Shown: piece by piece, positions 26,964 through 34,485 of the stretch
Layout: each line of letters opens with the position of its first letter
How positions within the stretch are numbered: position 1 is the stretch's first letter
Assembly: GCA_900545215.1 (NCBI GenBank)
Contig: UQXW01000004.1
Coordinates: forward strand, 1 to 64,000
Length of the DNA stretch: 64,000 nucleotides
Reading direction: 5' to 3'
Origin: an uncultured Bacteroidota bacterium
Lineage (GTDB): Bacteria > Bacteroidota > Bacteroidia > Bacteroidales > P3
Position numbers and translations under genes: made by a program
The notes under the pieces: generated by a model
The model's database searches: none
Told to the model about the DNA's origin: nothing
The model's input: the letters and a program-made list of their open reading frames with translations, nothing else

Positions 26964-27051
26964 TCAACAATACAATTCGCTGCGTTGAACACGGGAAACA
27001 TGGATTTCGAGGATTGAAACAGCCGAAAAATCAGTGTGATACGTGGAATTC

Positions 27052-27280
27052 GTGTTCGGAAAGCGGGTTGTTTGTGCTGGGATTTGTCGTTATCGCATTC
27101 GGAAAAAGGTGAAATTATGTTTTTGAGCGATGAAATGGTGTTGGGAAATGGGGTAATGGTGTAATGGAAATATCGAAATGGTGTTCGGAAGCGGGTTGTT
27201 TGTGCCGGGATTTGTCGTTATCGTATTCGGAAAAATGTGAAATTATGTCGTGGAACGATGTAATGGTGTTGGGAATGGGG
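27052..27280 (+). repeat. 129-bp tandem duplication
   Basis: Two copies, starting at 27052 and 27181, both run from GTGTTCGGAA through GCGGGTTGTTTGTG, GGGATTTGTCGTTATCG and GTGAAATTATGT to AATGGTGTTGGGAA. They differ by scattered substitutions and small gaps. The copies and the following 80 bp also contain repeated AATGGTGT. Partial relatives occur near 28193-28215 and 28385-28402. Confidence 0.75.
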
Positions 27281-27375
27281 GAGAATGGTATCGTAAAACG
27301 GGGTAATGGTGTGTGAAAGCGAGGGAATTCGGTTGGGAATGGGGGGAATGGTGTCGGGAAGTGAGGAAATGAAAG

Positions 27376-27396
27376 AGGCGGACTTCGTATCCGCCT
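27376..27396 (-). terminator. Terminator-like hairpin downstream of the HU-like gene
   Basis: Read on the minus strand, AGGCGGA-TACGAAG-TCCGCCT is a perfect seven-pair stem followed by CTTTCATTT. It lies about 115 bp beyond the HU-like stop codon; the distance makes assignment moderate. Confidence 0.45.
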
Positions 27397-27510
27397 CCTT
27401 CCGACTTGCGTCGGACGCAATCAATTCAAACTTAACACGAGTGTTATTTGCTTTTCGTGTTACGTTTTCTTCGTTTTTCGTTTTCCGATCTTCGTTTTCG
27501 AGTTGCGTTT

Positions 27511-27918
27511 TTACTCTTGCAGGCCTCCGACAGAGAGATCGACCAATCTGAATCCTGCCTTTTTCATCTGTGTATTCAGCTCTGTGGAGGGGCGAAAGTT
27601 CACTTTCACGCCTCGAATCGTGTCAACCGTGACTGCATCTGCACTATCTACGGCTTTGGATCTGATGGCAGGCGTGAAGTTTCCGAGAATTCCCAACTGT
27701 ATTGCTTTGCCTTGCGAGAGGGAATACATCATTTCGCTCTCGAAATTCTTCAATACCGACATTACATCGCCCTCGCTTAATGCCGAATGATCGGCTATTC
27801 GTTTTGCGATTTCGCTTAATCCGATTGGCTTTTCCCTGAAAATGCGTGCCAAAAACTTCTCTCCCGGATTGCGACCGACCGAAATCAGTCTCTTTACTTT
27901 TACGTATCCTATGGGCAT
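27511..27918 (-). CDS. HU family DNA-binding protein (Bacteroidetes TIGR01201 type)
   Basis: 135 residues. It has a variant N-terminal extension (MPIGYVKVKRLISVGRNPGEKF) followed by an IHF/HU fold: EIAKRIADHSALSEGDVMSVLKNF for the dimer helices, LGILGNFTPAIRSKA for the first arm strand, and VKVNFRPSTELNTQMKKAGF for the C-terminal part. This is the HU-related family peculiar to Bacteroidetes, which binds and bends DNA in the nucleoid. The opening MPIGYVKVKR supports the start used. It is the only nucleoid protein gene beside the phased array, which is suggestive but not proof of a link. Confidence 0.88.
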   Translation of the reverse strand: MPIGYVKVKRLISVGRNPGEKFLARIFREKPIGLSEIAKRIADHSALSEGDVMSVLKNFESEMMYSLSQGKAIQLGILGNFTPAIRSKAVDSADAVTVDTIRGVKVNFRPSTELNTQMKKAGFRLVDLSVGGLQE

Positions 27919-28447
27919 AACTGTGTTATTTGATTGTTATTACTGCGTTCCGCTGTCGGAACATTTGCTTTTGTTTCTCGAATAACGTTGTTTTGTGTTC
28001 GATTATTGCGTAAATGAATTATTTTTTTGAAGTTTTCGATGATTGATGGTGGTGTTTTTGAAGTAGGATTGCTTTTTTTCGGACGATAATTCGGCGTTTT
28101 CGGGTGTGGAAAGTGTTTTTTCAGACATTGGAAAGTGCTTTTTCTTATGCTTGAAAGGCTGCTGCGATGGTTTGAAAATGCTTGAAAACATGTCGTATAC
28201 GTGGAAACGGTGTTGCGAAACGAGAAATCCGTGTCAGAATGTGCCGTTTCGGCATCGGCAACGGGCTGATCGGTGTCGGAAAATTTTCGCATTCTTGTCG
28301 GTTTATGTTGTTTTTGTAAAGAAATATCGGTTTTTGCTGTGTGTGTTTTGCGGGAATGTGGTATCTTTGCTCGTTGAATTGCAATGCGGAACGGGTTGTT
28401 TGTGTTTCTGTTTCGGCTGTTGCGGGTGATAAAAACGGTGTCGTGAA
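27919..28447. other. Gene-free spacer between divergent HU-like and DUF4199 genes
   Basis: No supported gene. The plus strand is T/G-rich with several copies of CGTTTT-like words. It holds a TATCTTTG -7 box (28362-28369) for the DUF4199 gene and two short relatives of the 129-bp repeat (near 28193-28215 and 28385-28402, the latter with ACGGGTTGTTTGTG). No clear promoter for the HU-like gene was found. Confidence 0.5.
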
Positions 28448-28987
28448 ATGAAAAAGGGCTTTTCGAGGTTTGCGTTTTATTGGGGTTCGGTGTTCGGATG
28501 CGGCGTATTTCTGTTTCAAATCCTGAGTGCGGTGCTTCATTTTTCGGGGAATTTCTTCCGGACTTTGGCGTATTCGCTTATCGTTATTTCGTCTTTGATT
28601 TTCGTTTACACCAAATTCAGGCGTGATAATCCTTCTTTGCAACCGGGTTTCGGTCGTTCCTTGGGTTTATTGTCGCTTGTTAGCCTTGTGATGTCGCTTT
28701 TCTTTACTTTATATACGGTGGTTTTGATTGCGAAAATCAATCCTTCTTTGATTCAGGATGCCTTGAATCAGATGGCTGTTCTGGCGGATGGGTATGGCGA
28801 TTACGCCGATGTGCTGAATGATGACGGCGTTTATAGGATTGTGGAAGCGGCTTTCGTGTTCTCGAACTTCTTTTTCGACTTCTTGGGTAACTTCTTTTAC
28901 TCTTTGTTGATAGCCTTTGTGTTTACGAGAAACGGCAATCGCAGATCGGGAACGTTCGATAATGGTAACGGAAACGGGCGGGATTAG
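28448..28987 (+). CDS. DUF4199 domain membrane protein
   Basis: 179 residues with four hydrophobic segments (about 10-30, 37-54, 72-95 and 136-158). Length and helix pattern match DUF4199, small Bacteroidetes membrane proteins of unknown role. They are typically found next to a GT2 dolichyl-phosphate-mannose-synthase-like glycosyltransferase, as here. The C-terminal tail is polar and Gly/Asn/Arg-rich. It starts 78 bp after a TATCTTTG -7 box and leads a rightward operon that runs at least to mnmA. Confidence 0.8.
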   Translation: MKKGFSRFAFYWGSVFGCGVFLFQILSAVLHFSGNFFRTLAYSLIVISSLIFVYTKFRRDNPSLQPGFGRSLGLLSLVSLVMSLFFTLYTVVLIAKINPSLIQDALNQMAVLADGYGDYADVLNDDGVYRIVEAAFVFSNFFFDFLGNFFYSLLIAFVFTRNGNRRSGTFDNGNGNGRD

Positions 28988-29025
28988 GTTGTGTTTAGGC
29001 GGTTTTGCAGTATAAATACGGTGCG

Positions 29026-29571
29026 ATGAATAAGGAAAAGGACGGTTTGCAGAGTGTGAAAAGGGGCTTTGGTGGCTTGGTTCTGCGGTATGGCATTTTG
29101 ATTGGGGTGATTTTGTCGGTATTTTTGGTCGTTCGGTGGTGGGTTTCGATGCCTGCGGCGGCTCCGATGGGGTTTGCGGATTGCGGAGTGCTGTTTGCCG
29201 TTTGTGCTTTGTGCTTTTGGCGTTTCAAATGCTCGGTTCAGGGCAGGGAAGCGGGCTTTTTGGGGCGGTTTTCCTTCGTTTGGCTGACGGCAATCGTGGG
29301 ATTGATGATTTATTCCGCCTTTATGTACATATATATTATAGGTATAGATGCCGAAATGCAGCAAAGGTGTTTGGATTTGCAGAGAAGGCAGGTGGCGAAC
29401 GGCGGTTTGAGCGAGGAGAAGCTCATGGAAACGGTTCGGCCTTCCTATATTGCGTTCTCGGTTGCCTTGATTGGTGGTGCGTTTTCGGCGGTTTGGGCTG
29501 CGGTTCTTGCGTTTTTCTTTCGGAAAAGGAGGAATTTACGTTGCAAATCGGCGGAATCGGATTGTGAATGA
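29026..29571 (+). CDS. Second DUF4199-like membrane protein
   Basis: 181 residues from the ATG at 29026 (MNKEKDGLQSVKRG), 38 bp after the previous gene. Four hydrophobic segments occur near 20-40, 47-62, 77-98 and 143-165. Conserved motifs are weak, but length, topology and position beside the first DUF4199 protein suggest a diverged paralogue. Codon use is very G-rich (29161-29220: 23 G, 10 C), in contrast to the C-rich flippase gene 4 kb to the left. Confidence 0.65.
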   Translation: MNKEKDGLQSVKRGFGGLVLRYGILIGVILSVFLVVRWWVSMPAAAPMGFADCGVLFAVCALCFWRFKCSVQGREAGFLGRFSFVWLTAIVGLMIYSAFMYIYIIGIDAEMQQRCLDLQRRQVANGGLSEEKLMETVRPSYIAFSVALIGGAFSAVWAAVLAFFFRKRRNLRCKSAESDCE

Positions 29572-29593
29572 ATGAAATCAAATCGTTAAAGGA

Positions 29594-30592
29594 ATGGATA
29601 TATCGATAATTGTGCCGTTATTCAATGAGGAAGAGTCGCTTCCGCATCTCGAAGCGTGGATCGACAGGGTGATGAGGGCGAACGGCTTTTCGTATGAGGT
29701 GATAATGGTCGATGATGGGAGCAAAGACGGCTCGTGGAGGGCGATCGAGCGGCTCTCTTCGGCGAATCCCTGTGTCAAAGGGGTGAAATTCAGACGTAAT
29801 TACGGCAAATCGGCGGCGTTGAACGTCGGTTTCGAGCATGCAGAGGGCGATGTGGTGGTTACAATGGACGCTGACCTGCAGGATAGTCCCGATGAAGTGC
29901 CGGAATTGTACCGAATGATAATGGAGGAAGGCTATGATCTGGTGTCGGGTTGGAAGAAAAAGAGGTACGATTCGGCGATTGCGAAGAATATTCCCTCGAA
30001 ACTGTACAACGCAACGACGAGATTGCTTTCGGGAATAAGGTTGCACGATTTCAATTGCGGCTTGAAGGCTTACAAAAGGGCGGTTGTGAAGTCGATCGAG
30101 GTCTATGGCGAGATGCACAGGTACATTCCCGTGATTGCAAAGTGGGCAGGATTCAATAAAATCGGCGAAAAGGTCGTTCAACATAGGAAAAGGGAGTTCG
30201 GAGTCTCCAAATTCGGAATGAATCGCTTCGTAAACGGGTACTTGGACTTGATTTCGATAATGTTCGTCTCCAAATTCGGAAAGAAACCCATGCATTTCTT
30301 CGGCTTATTGGGCAGTTTGATGTTCTTTGTCGGCATAATCTCGGCAATGGTTCTGGGAATTCAGAAGCTGGTTGCCCTGAATAACGGAGAGATGATGCGT
30401 TTGGTTACCGATTCTCCTTATTTCTATCTGGCATTGGTTACGATTGTGTTGGGAACACAGCTGTTTCTGACCGGATTTGTGGCGGAACTGATTGGCAGAA
30501 ACTCGCCTACGAGGAACGTTTATTTGATTGAGAAAGAACTGAACTTGAATGATGAAGACGAAAAGCATAATCGAACAGAGCATAGAGCTTAA
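29594..30592 (+). CDS. Family 2 glycosyltransferase (GtrB/ArnC/DPM1-like)
   Basis: 332 residues. The GT-A domain has IIVPLFNEEESLP, VDDGSKDGS (nucleotide site), VTMDADLQDSPDEVPEL (the DxD), and the acceptor region HDFNCGLKAYKR. Two C-terminal membrane helices (about 232-258 and 275-298) anchor it. Such enzymes load a sugar from a nucleotide donor onto undecaprenyl phosphate at the inner-membrane face. The DUF4199 pair precedes it and gmhA overlaps its 3' end by 44 bp, so a cell-surface glycan role is likely; the sugar is unknown. Confidence 0.9.
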   Translation: MDISIIVPLFNEEESLPHLEAWIDRVMRANGFSYEVIMVDDGSKDGSWRAIERLSSANPCVKGVKFRRNYGKSAALNVGFEHAEGDVVVTMDADLQDSPDEVPELYRMIMEEGYDLVSGWKKKRYDSAIAKNIPSKLYNATTRLLSGIRLHDFNCGLKAYKRAVVKSIEVYGEMHRYIPVIAKWAGFNKIGEKVVQHRKREFGVSKFGMNRFVNGYLDLISIMFVSKFGKKPMHFFGLLGSLMFFVGIISAMVLGIQKLVALNNGEMMRLVTDSPYFYLALVTIVLGTQLFLTGFVAELIGRNSPTRNVYLIEKELNLNDEDEKHNRTEHRA

Positions 30593-31136
30593 AAGGGAAA
30601 TCGCAGAGAACTCTGCGTTGTTGGAAAGGGTGGAAAAGGCTGCGGAAACGATAAGCGGGGCTTTTAGAAAGGGGCATCGCGTTTTCTTTTGCGGCAATGG
30701 CGGAAGTGCTTCCGACGCTCAGCATTTGGCGGCGGAGCTTTCGGGACGGTTTTACTTCGATCGCCCGCCTCTTGCGGCGGAAGCGTTGCATGTAAACACT
30801 TCTTACCTGACCGCAGTGGCCAATGACTATTCGTATGACTTGGTTTTCGCACGGGCAGTCGAGGCTTTCTGCGATGAAGGCGACGTTCTGGTCGGTCTGT
30901 CCACCTCAGGCAATTCCCGTAACGTGGTTAACGCATTCGAAACCGCCAAAAAGAAAAACGCATTCGTTATTGCACTGACGGGAAAGGGTGGCGGAGAAAT
31001 GGGAAAACGAAGCGATATTCTTATAGACGTGCCTTCCGGCGACACGCCTCGCATACAGGAGGCTCACATAATGATAGGTCATATCATCTGTCAGCTTGTC
31101 GAAGAGAGTTTATTCGGAAAAGGAGAAGGGAAATGA
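30549..31136 (+). CDS. gmhA: D-sedoheptulose-7-phosphate isomerase GmhA
   Basis: 195 residues; the start at 30549 or the next codon (30552) is equally possible. It is a single SIS domain with FFCGNGGSASDAQHLAAELSGRF (about 47-69), LSTSGNSRNVVNAFETAK and EAHIMIGHIICQLVEE, the GmhA signature with its zinc-binding His and Glu. It converts sedoheptulose-7-phosphate to D-glycero-D-manno-heptose-7-phosphate for lipopolysaccharide or glycoprotein heptose. It overlaps the GT2 gene by 44 bp and gmhB by 4 bp (ATGA). hldE-type genes are not in this window. Confidence 0.93.
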   Translation: MMKTKSIIEQSIELKREIAENSALLERVEKAAETISGAFRKGHRVFFCGNGGSASDAQHLAAELSGRFYFDRPPLAAEALHVNTSYLTAVANDYSYDLVFARAVEAFCDEGDVLVGLSTSGNSRNVVNAFETAKKKNAFVIALTGKGGGEMGKRSDILIDVPSGDTPRIQEAHIMIGHIICQLVEESLFGKGEGK

Positions 31137-31702
31137 GGAAACCGAGTGAGGCAACGGCTTTGTTCTTGGACAGAGACGGGGTTATAAATGTGCGAAAGCA
31201 CGGAGGCTACATTCAAACACCCGAAGAGTTCCGCTTTTTGGAGGGAGTGCCGGAGGCTTTTGCGATTTTCGCAAAGTATTTCGACAAGATAGTAATCGTA
31301 ACCAATCAACAAGGCATAGGAAAGGGGCTTATGAGCGAGGAGGACTTCGAGGCGATATGCGGGAAGATGAGAACGGAAATTCAAAACGCAGGAGGAAGAG
31401 TGGATTATGTTTTTCACTGTCCTCAACTCGCCAAGAGCAATCCCTTCGACAGGAAGCCGTCGGTGGGAATGGGCTTGAAAGCAAAGAAAATGTTCCCGAT
31501 GATAAATTTCAAGGACAGTATAATGGTCGGAGACAGCCTCAGCGATTTGGTTTTCGGGAAAAGGCTGAAGATGCACACCGTTCACATATCCGATAACTGC
31601 GAGGAAGCCCGCAGACACCCTGAAAGGATAGATTTAAGGTTCGGTTCGCTTTTGGAATTTGCTAAATACATGGAATATGAAAAGAATAGGAAAGTTAAGT
31701 AG
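31133..31702 (+). CDS. gmhB: D-glycero-D-manno-heptose-1,7-bisphosphate phosphatase GmhB
   Basis: 189 residues, HAD subclass IIIA. Motif I is FLDRDGVIN (about 11-19), followed by IVTNQQGIGKGLMSEEDF, CPQ for part of the usual zinc-loop region, and VGDSLSDLVFGKRLKM near the end. The usual Cys-rich zinc loop is reduced: only HCPQLAKSNPFDRKPSVGM is seen. Its start overlaps gmhA by 4 bp, and the two steps are consecutive in ADP-heptose synthesis. The next gene begins inside its 3' end. Confidence 0.9.
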   Translation: MRKPSEATALFLDRDGVINVRKHGGYIQTPEEFRFLEGVPEAFAIFAKYFDKIVIVTNQQGIGKGLMSEEDFEAICGKMRTEIQNAGGRVDYVFHCPQLAKSNPFDRKPSVGMGLKAKKMFPMINFKDSIMVGDSLSDLVFGKRLKMHTVHISDNCEEARRHPERIDLRFGSLLEFAKYMEYEKNRKVK

Positions 31703-32714
31703 TTTGTTTTTGTTGACGGGCTTGTTATTTGCCCTCGTCGATGCGAATGCTCAGAACAATGTCGATGCGAAAGGCAGGAAGCAGGGGCGCTGGTCGAAGA
31801 CTTATTCCGACGGAAAGTTGAAGTATGAGGGTGAGTTCAAGGACGATTGCGAGGTAGGGGACTTCAAGTACTATAATAAGGACGGCAGTTTGAAAGAGAA
31901 AATAAGCTATAAGGGCGATTGCAAGACGGGGTACTGCGAAGTGTATTATCGCAAAGGGCAGGTCATGAGCAGCGGAGAGTATCTCAACAAGAAAAAGAAC
32001 GGTGTTTGGAGTTATTACTCTGTCGATGGCAAACTTCTAAGCAAAGAAACATACAAGGAGGGGCTGAAAGAGGGTGAGGAAACGATATGGGACACCAAGG
32101 GAAATGTGTTGGAGAAAATCAATTACAAGAAAGGCAAAAAGAACGGGGAGAATTACAAGTATCTTTATGCCGAGGGATTTCAGACATATACCTACGTTGA
32201 TGACGTGAAAGAGGGTGATTATCGGAATTATTACTCCGATAAACAGCCAAGAATTGAGGGACAATACTCGTCAGGCAAGAAGGACGGAGTGTGGACTTAC
32301 ACCGATCAAGCGAAACGGAAGATGAGAGTGCAGGTTTGGAAAGCCGATGTATTGATTTCCGACAAGATAATCCTGCGATTGAGAGATAAGGAAAGGGGGA
32401 TTGCAGCCGAAGAAATCGTTTGTCTTTATCCATTGGGAAAACAAACATGCGTTGTATTGTCAAACGGAGAGAGATTGACATGTTTCAATTCGTACGACCA
32501 AATACTTGATTGCACGGACGGGAATTACCTTATCCGTTTGAACGAAAAGAATAATCTTTATGTCAATCCCAATGCCATAAAATCCGTAAAGGAAAACACC
32601 GACGGGCAGGCGGAAGTGATTACAGAGCCAAAGACGGATATAAAAATCATTGCCGATAAGGAGGGATTGAAAGCCGTTCATTCCGTTTTGAACAAAGAAA
32701 AAATCGGAAAGTAA
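31677..32714 (+). CDS. Secreted YwqK/MORN-variant repeat protein
   Basis: 345 residues from the ATG at 31677 (MKRIGKLSSLFLLTGLLFAL, a signal peptide ending near ANAQ). Residues 25-215 hold tandem MORN-variant units such as GRWSKTYSDGKLKYEGEFKD, GVWSYYSVDGKLLSKETYKE and GVWTYTDQAKRK, seen in YwqK-family proteins. The C-terminal ~130 residues are not recognised. Although some database names call this family an antitoxin, nothing here supports that; an exported structural or binding role is more likely. It overlaps gmhB by 26 bp. Confidence 0.8.
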   Translation: MKRIGKLSSLFLLTGLLFALVDANAQNNVDAKGRKQGRWSKTYSDGKLKYEGEFKDDCEVGDFKYYNKDGSLKEKISYKGDCKTGYCEVYYRKGQVMSSGEYLNKKKNGVWSYYSVDGKLLSKETYKEGLKEGEETIWDTKGNVLEKINYKKGKKNGENYKYLYAEGFQTYTYVDDVKEGDYRNYYSDKQPRIEGQYSSGKKDGVWTYTDQAKRKMRVQVWKADVLISDKIILRLRDKERGIAAEEIVCLYPLGKQTCVVLSNGERLTCFNSYDQILDCTDGNYLIRLNEKNNLYVNPNAIKSVKENTDGQAEVITEPKTDIKIIADKEGLKAVHSVLNKEKIGK

Positions 32715-32726
32715 ACGCTCTATTAA

Positions 32727-33809
32727 ATGAAAGAAAAGGTCGTATTGGCTTTAAGCGGCGGAGTTGACAGTCTTTCCGCCGCTCTTTTTTTGCGTGAAGA
32801 GTTAGATGTGATAGGTTTGCATCTGCATACATGCGGAGATAAGGAGGATTTGACGCTTCTGCAAGAGGTATGTACAAGGTTTTCCGTTCCTTTATATGTG
32901 GAAGATGTCAGAAAAGACTTTCGCTACAAAGTCATGGAGAAACTAAAGCAAGAGTACCTCGCCGCACGTACCCCGAATATTTGCACACACTGCAATGCCG
33001 AATTGAAAATTCCAGCTTTGCTGTCCTTTGCCGACAAGATGAATATACGTTATGTGGCAACGGGGCATTATGCAAGGCTTGCACGAAACGGAAACGACCA
33101 TTTTATCCGAATGGCAAAGGACAGATGGAAAGACCAATCTTATATGCTTTATCGTCTGAGCAGGGAGCAACGCTCACGATTGTTGTTGCCTCTTGGCGAG
33201 AGACTGAAACAAGACGTAAAACGATATGCAGCTGAAAACGGATTGCATGATGTTGCTGCACAAAGGGAAAGCTACGGACTATGCTTCACGGAGGGAAAAT
33301 CATACAGCGAGTTTCTGAGAGAGGAACTGCCGGAAGTGGAAGCCTTATCGGGAGGTGAGGTAATAGATGAAAGAGGTAATAAAGTTGGAACCCATAACGG
33401 TTATCCTTTTTATACGATAGGTCAATGGAAAGGCCTGAATACAACAGAAAAGCTCTATGTCTGCAAACTTATTCCGCAAAGCAATACAATAATAGCCGGT
33501 AAGAAAGAGGAGTGTTTCGCAAAGCACCTCCATTTGAAGGATATTCACATTCACCAAGTGGAGAAAGTCCTATCGTCCTCTTCGCAACAACGCTTTCTTA
33601 TCAAGATAAGAGGTAAGGACGAAGGAACTTTCGGTTTTCTCTACATGACCGGCAATAACGATAAGACGATTGACACCATGCAAATTCCCGAAAGCATACG
33701 CATAGACTTTGAACAACCAGTCTTTGCTCCCATGGCAGGACAAGATGCTGTGGTTTACGACGGACAAGACACCATTGTACTCGGCGGCACAATCGCTCCA
33801 ATGCTGTAA
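32727..33809 (+). CDS. mnmA: tRNA-specific 2-thiouridylase MnmA
   Basis: 360 residues. It thiolates U34 of tRNA Lys/Glu/Gln using sulfur passed from a desulfurase. The ATP PP-loop is SGGVDS at 10-15. The two catalytic cysteines lie in PNICTHCNAELK (C86 or C89; the family Cys aligns with the one before NAE) and YGLCFTEG (C186), with ATGHYARL and KDQSYMLYRL also typical. A CxxC (C86, C89) here is a slight variation on the single Cys of enterobacterial enzymes. It starts 12 bp after the YwqK-like gene. Confidence 0.94.
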   Translation: MKEKVVLALSGGVDSLSAALFLREELDVIGLHLHTCGDKEDLTLLQEVCTRFSVPLYVEDVRKDFRYKVMEKLKQEYLAARTPNICTHCNAELKIPALLSFADKMNIRYVATGHYARLARNGNDHFIRMAKDRWKDQSYMLYRLSREQRSRLLLPLGERLKQDVKRYAAENGLHDVAAQRESYGLCFTEGKSYSEFLREELPEVEALSGGEVIDERGNKVGTHNGYPFYTIGQWKGLNTTEKLYVCKLIPQSNTIIAGKKEECFAKHLHLKDIHIHQVEKVLSSSSQQRFLIKIRGKDEGTFGFLYMTGNNDKTIDTMQIPESIRIDFEQPVFAPMAGQDAVVYDGQDTIVLGGTIAPML

Positions 33810-34326
33810 AATACAGACAGGGGTAATGATATTCGCATTGCATTCGAACTCTGTGAAGGATTTCTTATTGTGGAATTAGAGATATTGCAGAAAAACTCGC
33901 CACTTCAAATTCTTGATCTCGATGATGAGAGTGTAAAAGCATTCACTCGCAAATCGTTCAGGAGACTTTATGAATAGGTTTTTGCGATATGACCGATGGC
34001 GTTTATATCATCATGCTCGGAACACAACGAAGAAATTGATAGGCGAGTAATTCGTTGGAAAGCTTCAAACATCACGAAATAGAAGAAGTCGAGTCAACAA
34101 TTTTTGTGCGGTTTCTTTTGTTTTTTATCTCTATTATTCATTACAGCTCGCAGATTTACCGCATTTCACGAGAGTTTAGTCGTCAAAAAGTATCTGAAAT
34201 TGAAAAATATTTCGGTGTTTATCAGTGTGTTGCGATAAATCGTCAAGAAAAGTTGCCGAAAAATTTGGTGGGTATTGGTTTTTGGTGTACCTTTGCACTC
34301 GTTTTCATAAGGATGAATGTTTGATA
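33810..34326. other. Spacer with eroded coding remnants
   Basis: No complete gene. In the mnmA reading frame, 33810-33977 is open past the mnmA stop and encodes a plausible peptide (ending DDESVKAFTRKSFRRLYE) with no start. Then 34000-34083 encodes AFISSCSEHNEEIDRRVIRW in another frame, which loosely resembles the C-terminus of RelE/HigB-type toxins (EIxxAxxRW). These may be remains of a lost gene. The right end holds the tRNA-Asn promoter. Confidence 0.35.
34264..34295 (+). promoter_or_regulatory. Full promoter for tRNA-Asn
   Basis: TTTG (34264-34267), 20 bp, TACCTTTG (34288-34295): a consensus Bacteroidetes promoter 31 bp upstream of the tRNA. Confidence 0.8.
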
Positions 34327-34400
34327 GCCTCCTTAGCTCAGTTGGTTAGAGCACATGACTGTTAATCATGGGGTCTTAGGTTCAAGTCCTAAAGGGGGCG
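34327..34400 (+). tRNA. tRNA-Asn (GTT)
   Basis: 74 nt cloverleaf. Acceptor arms GCCTCCT/AGGGGGC, D-loop AGCTCAGTTGGTTAGAGC, anticodon loop CTGTTAA giving anticodon GTT, T-loop GTTCAAGTC and discriminator G. CCA is not encoded. It has its own promoter and a strong terminator right after it. Confidence 0.95.
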
Positions 34401-34415
34401 CTTCAAAGAAAGGAG

Positions 34416-34450
34416 AAAAGAGATTTGGGTTACCAAATCTCTTTTCTTTT
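34416..34450. terminator. Bidirectional intrinsic terminator
   Basis: AAAAGAGATTTGG / CCAAATCTCTTTT, a 13-bp perfect stem with a GTTA loop (34416-34445), followed by CTTTTTATA on the plus strand and A/T-rich DNA on the minus side. It can end both tRNA-Asn and the leftward flippase operon. Confidence 0.88.
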
Positions 34451-34485
34451 TATACCGTTGCGAATAAGTTCCGAACGAATTTCAA

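Larger units (their letters stand above)
26108..27510. other. Gene-free 1.4 kb spacer with sharp strand-composition switch (candidate replication origin)
   Basis: No credible gene in either strand. The plus strand is extremely C-rich on the left (26341-26400: 33 C, 2 G) and extremely G-rich on the right (27301-27360: 30 G, 3 C). The change falls at about 26,980-27,000. Genes to the left run mainly leftward and those to the right mainly rightward. This is the expected pattern of a bidirectional origin. I could not find classical TTATCCACA-type DnaA boxes by eye. The spacer also holds a small-RNA candidate, a phased palindrome array and a 129-bp tandem duplication, listed separately. Confidence 0.55.

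Noticed and set aside
26108..27510. Replication terminus/dif instead of origin
   Set aside because: At a terminus genes would converge and skew would go from G-rich to C-rich; the opposite is seen.
28145..28642. Minus-strand frame of 165 codons between HU-like and DUF4199 genes
   Set aside because: It covers a promoter and the start of the DUF4199 gene and has skewed, motif-free composition.
31677..32714. Antitoxin of a toxin-antitoxin system (a database name for YwqK-like proteins)
   Set aside because: The protein has a signal peptide and MORN-like repeats and there is no toxin partner; it lies in a heptose/tRNA-modification operon.
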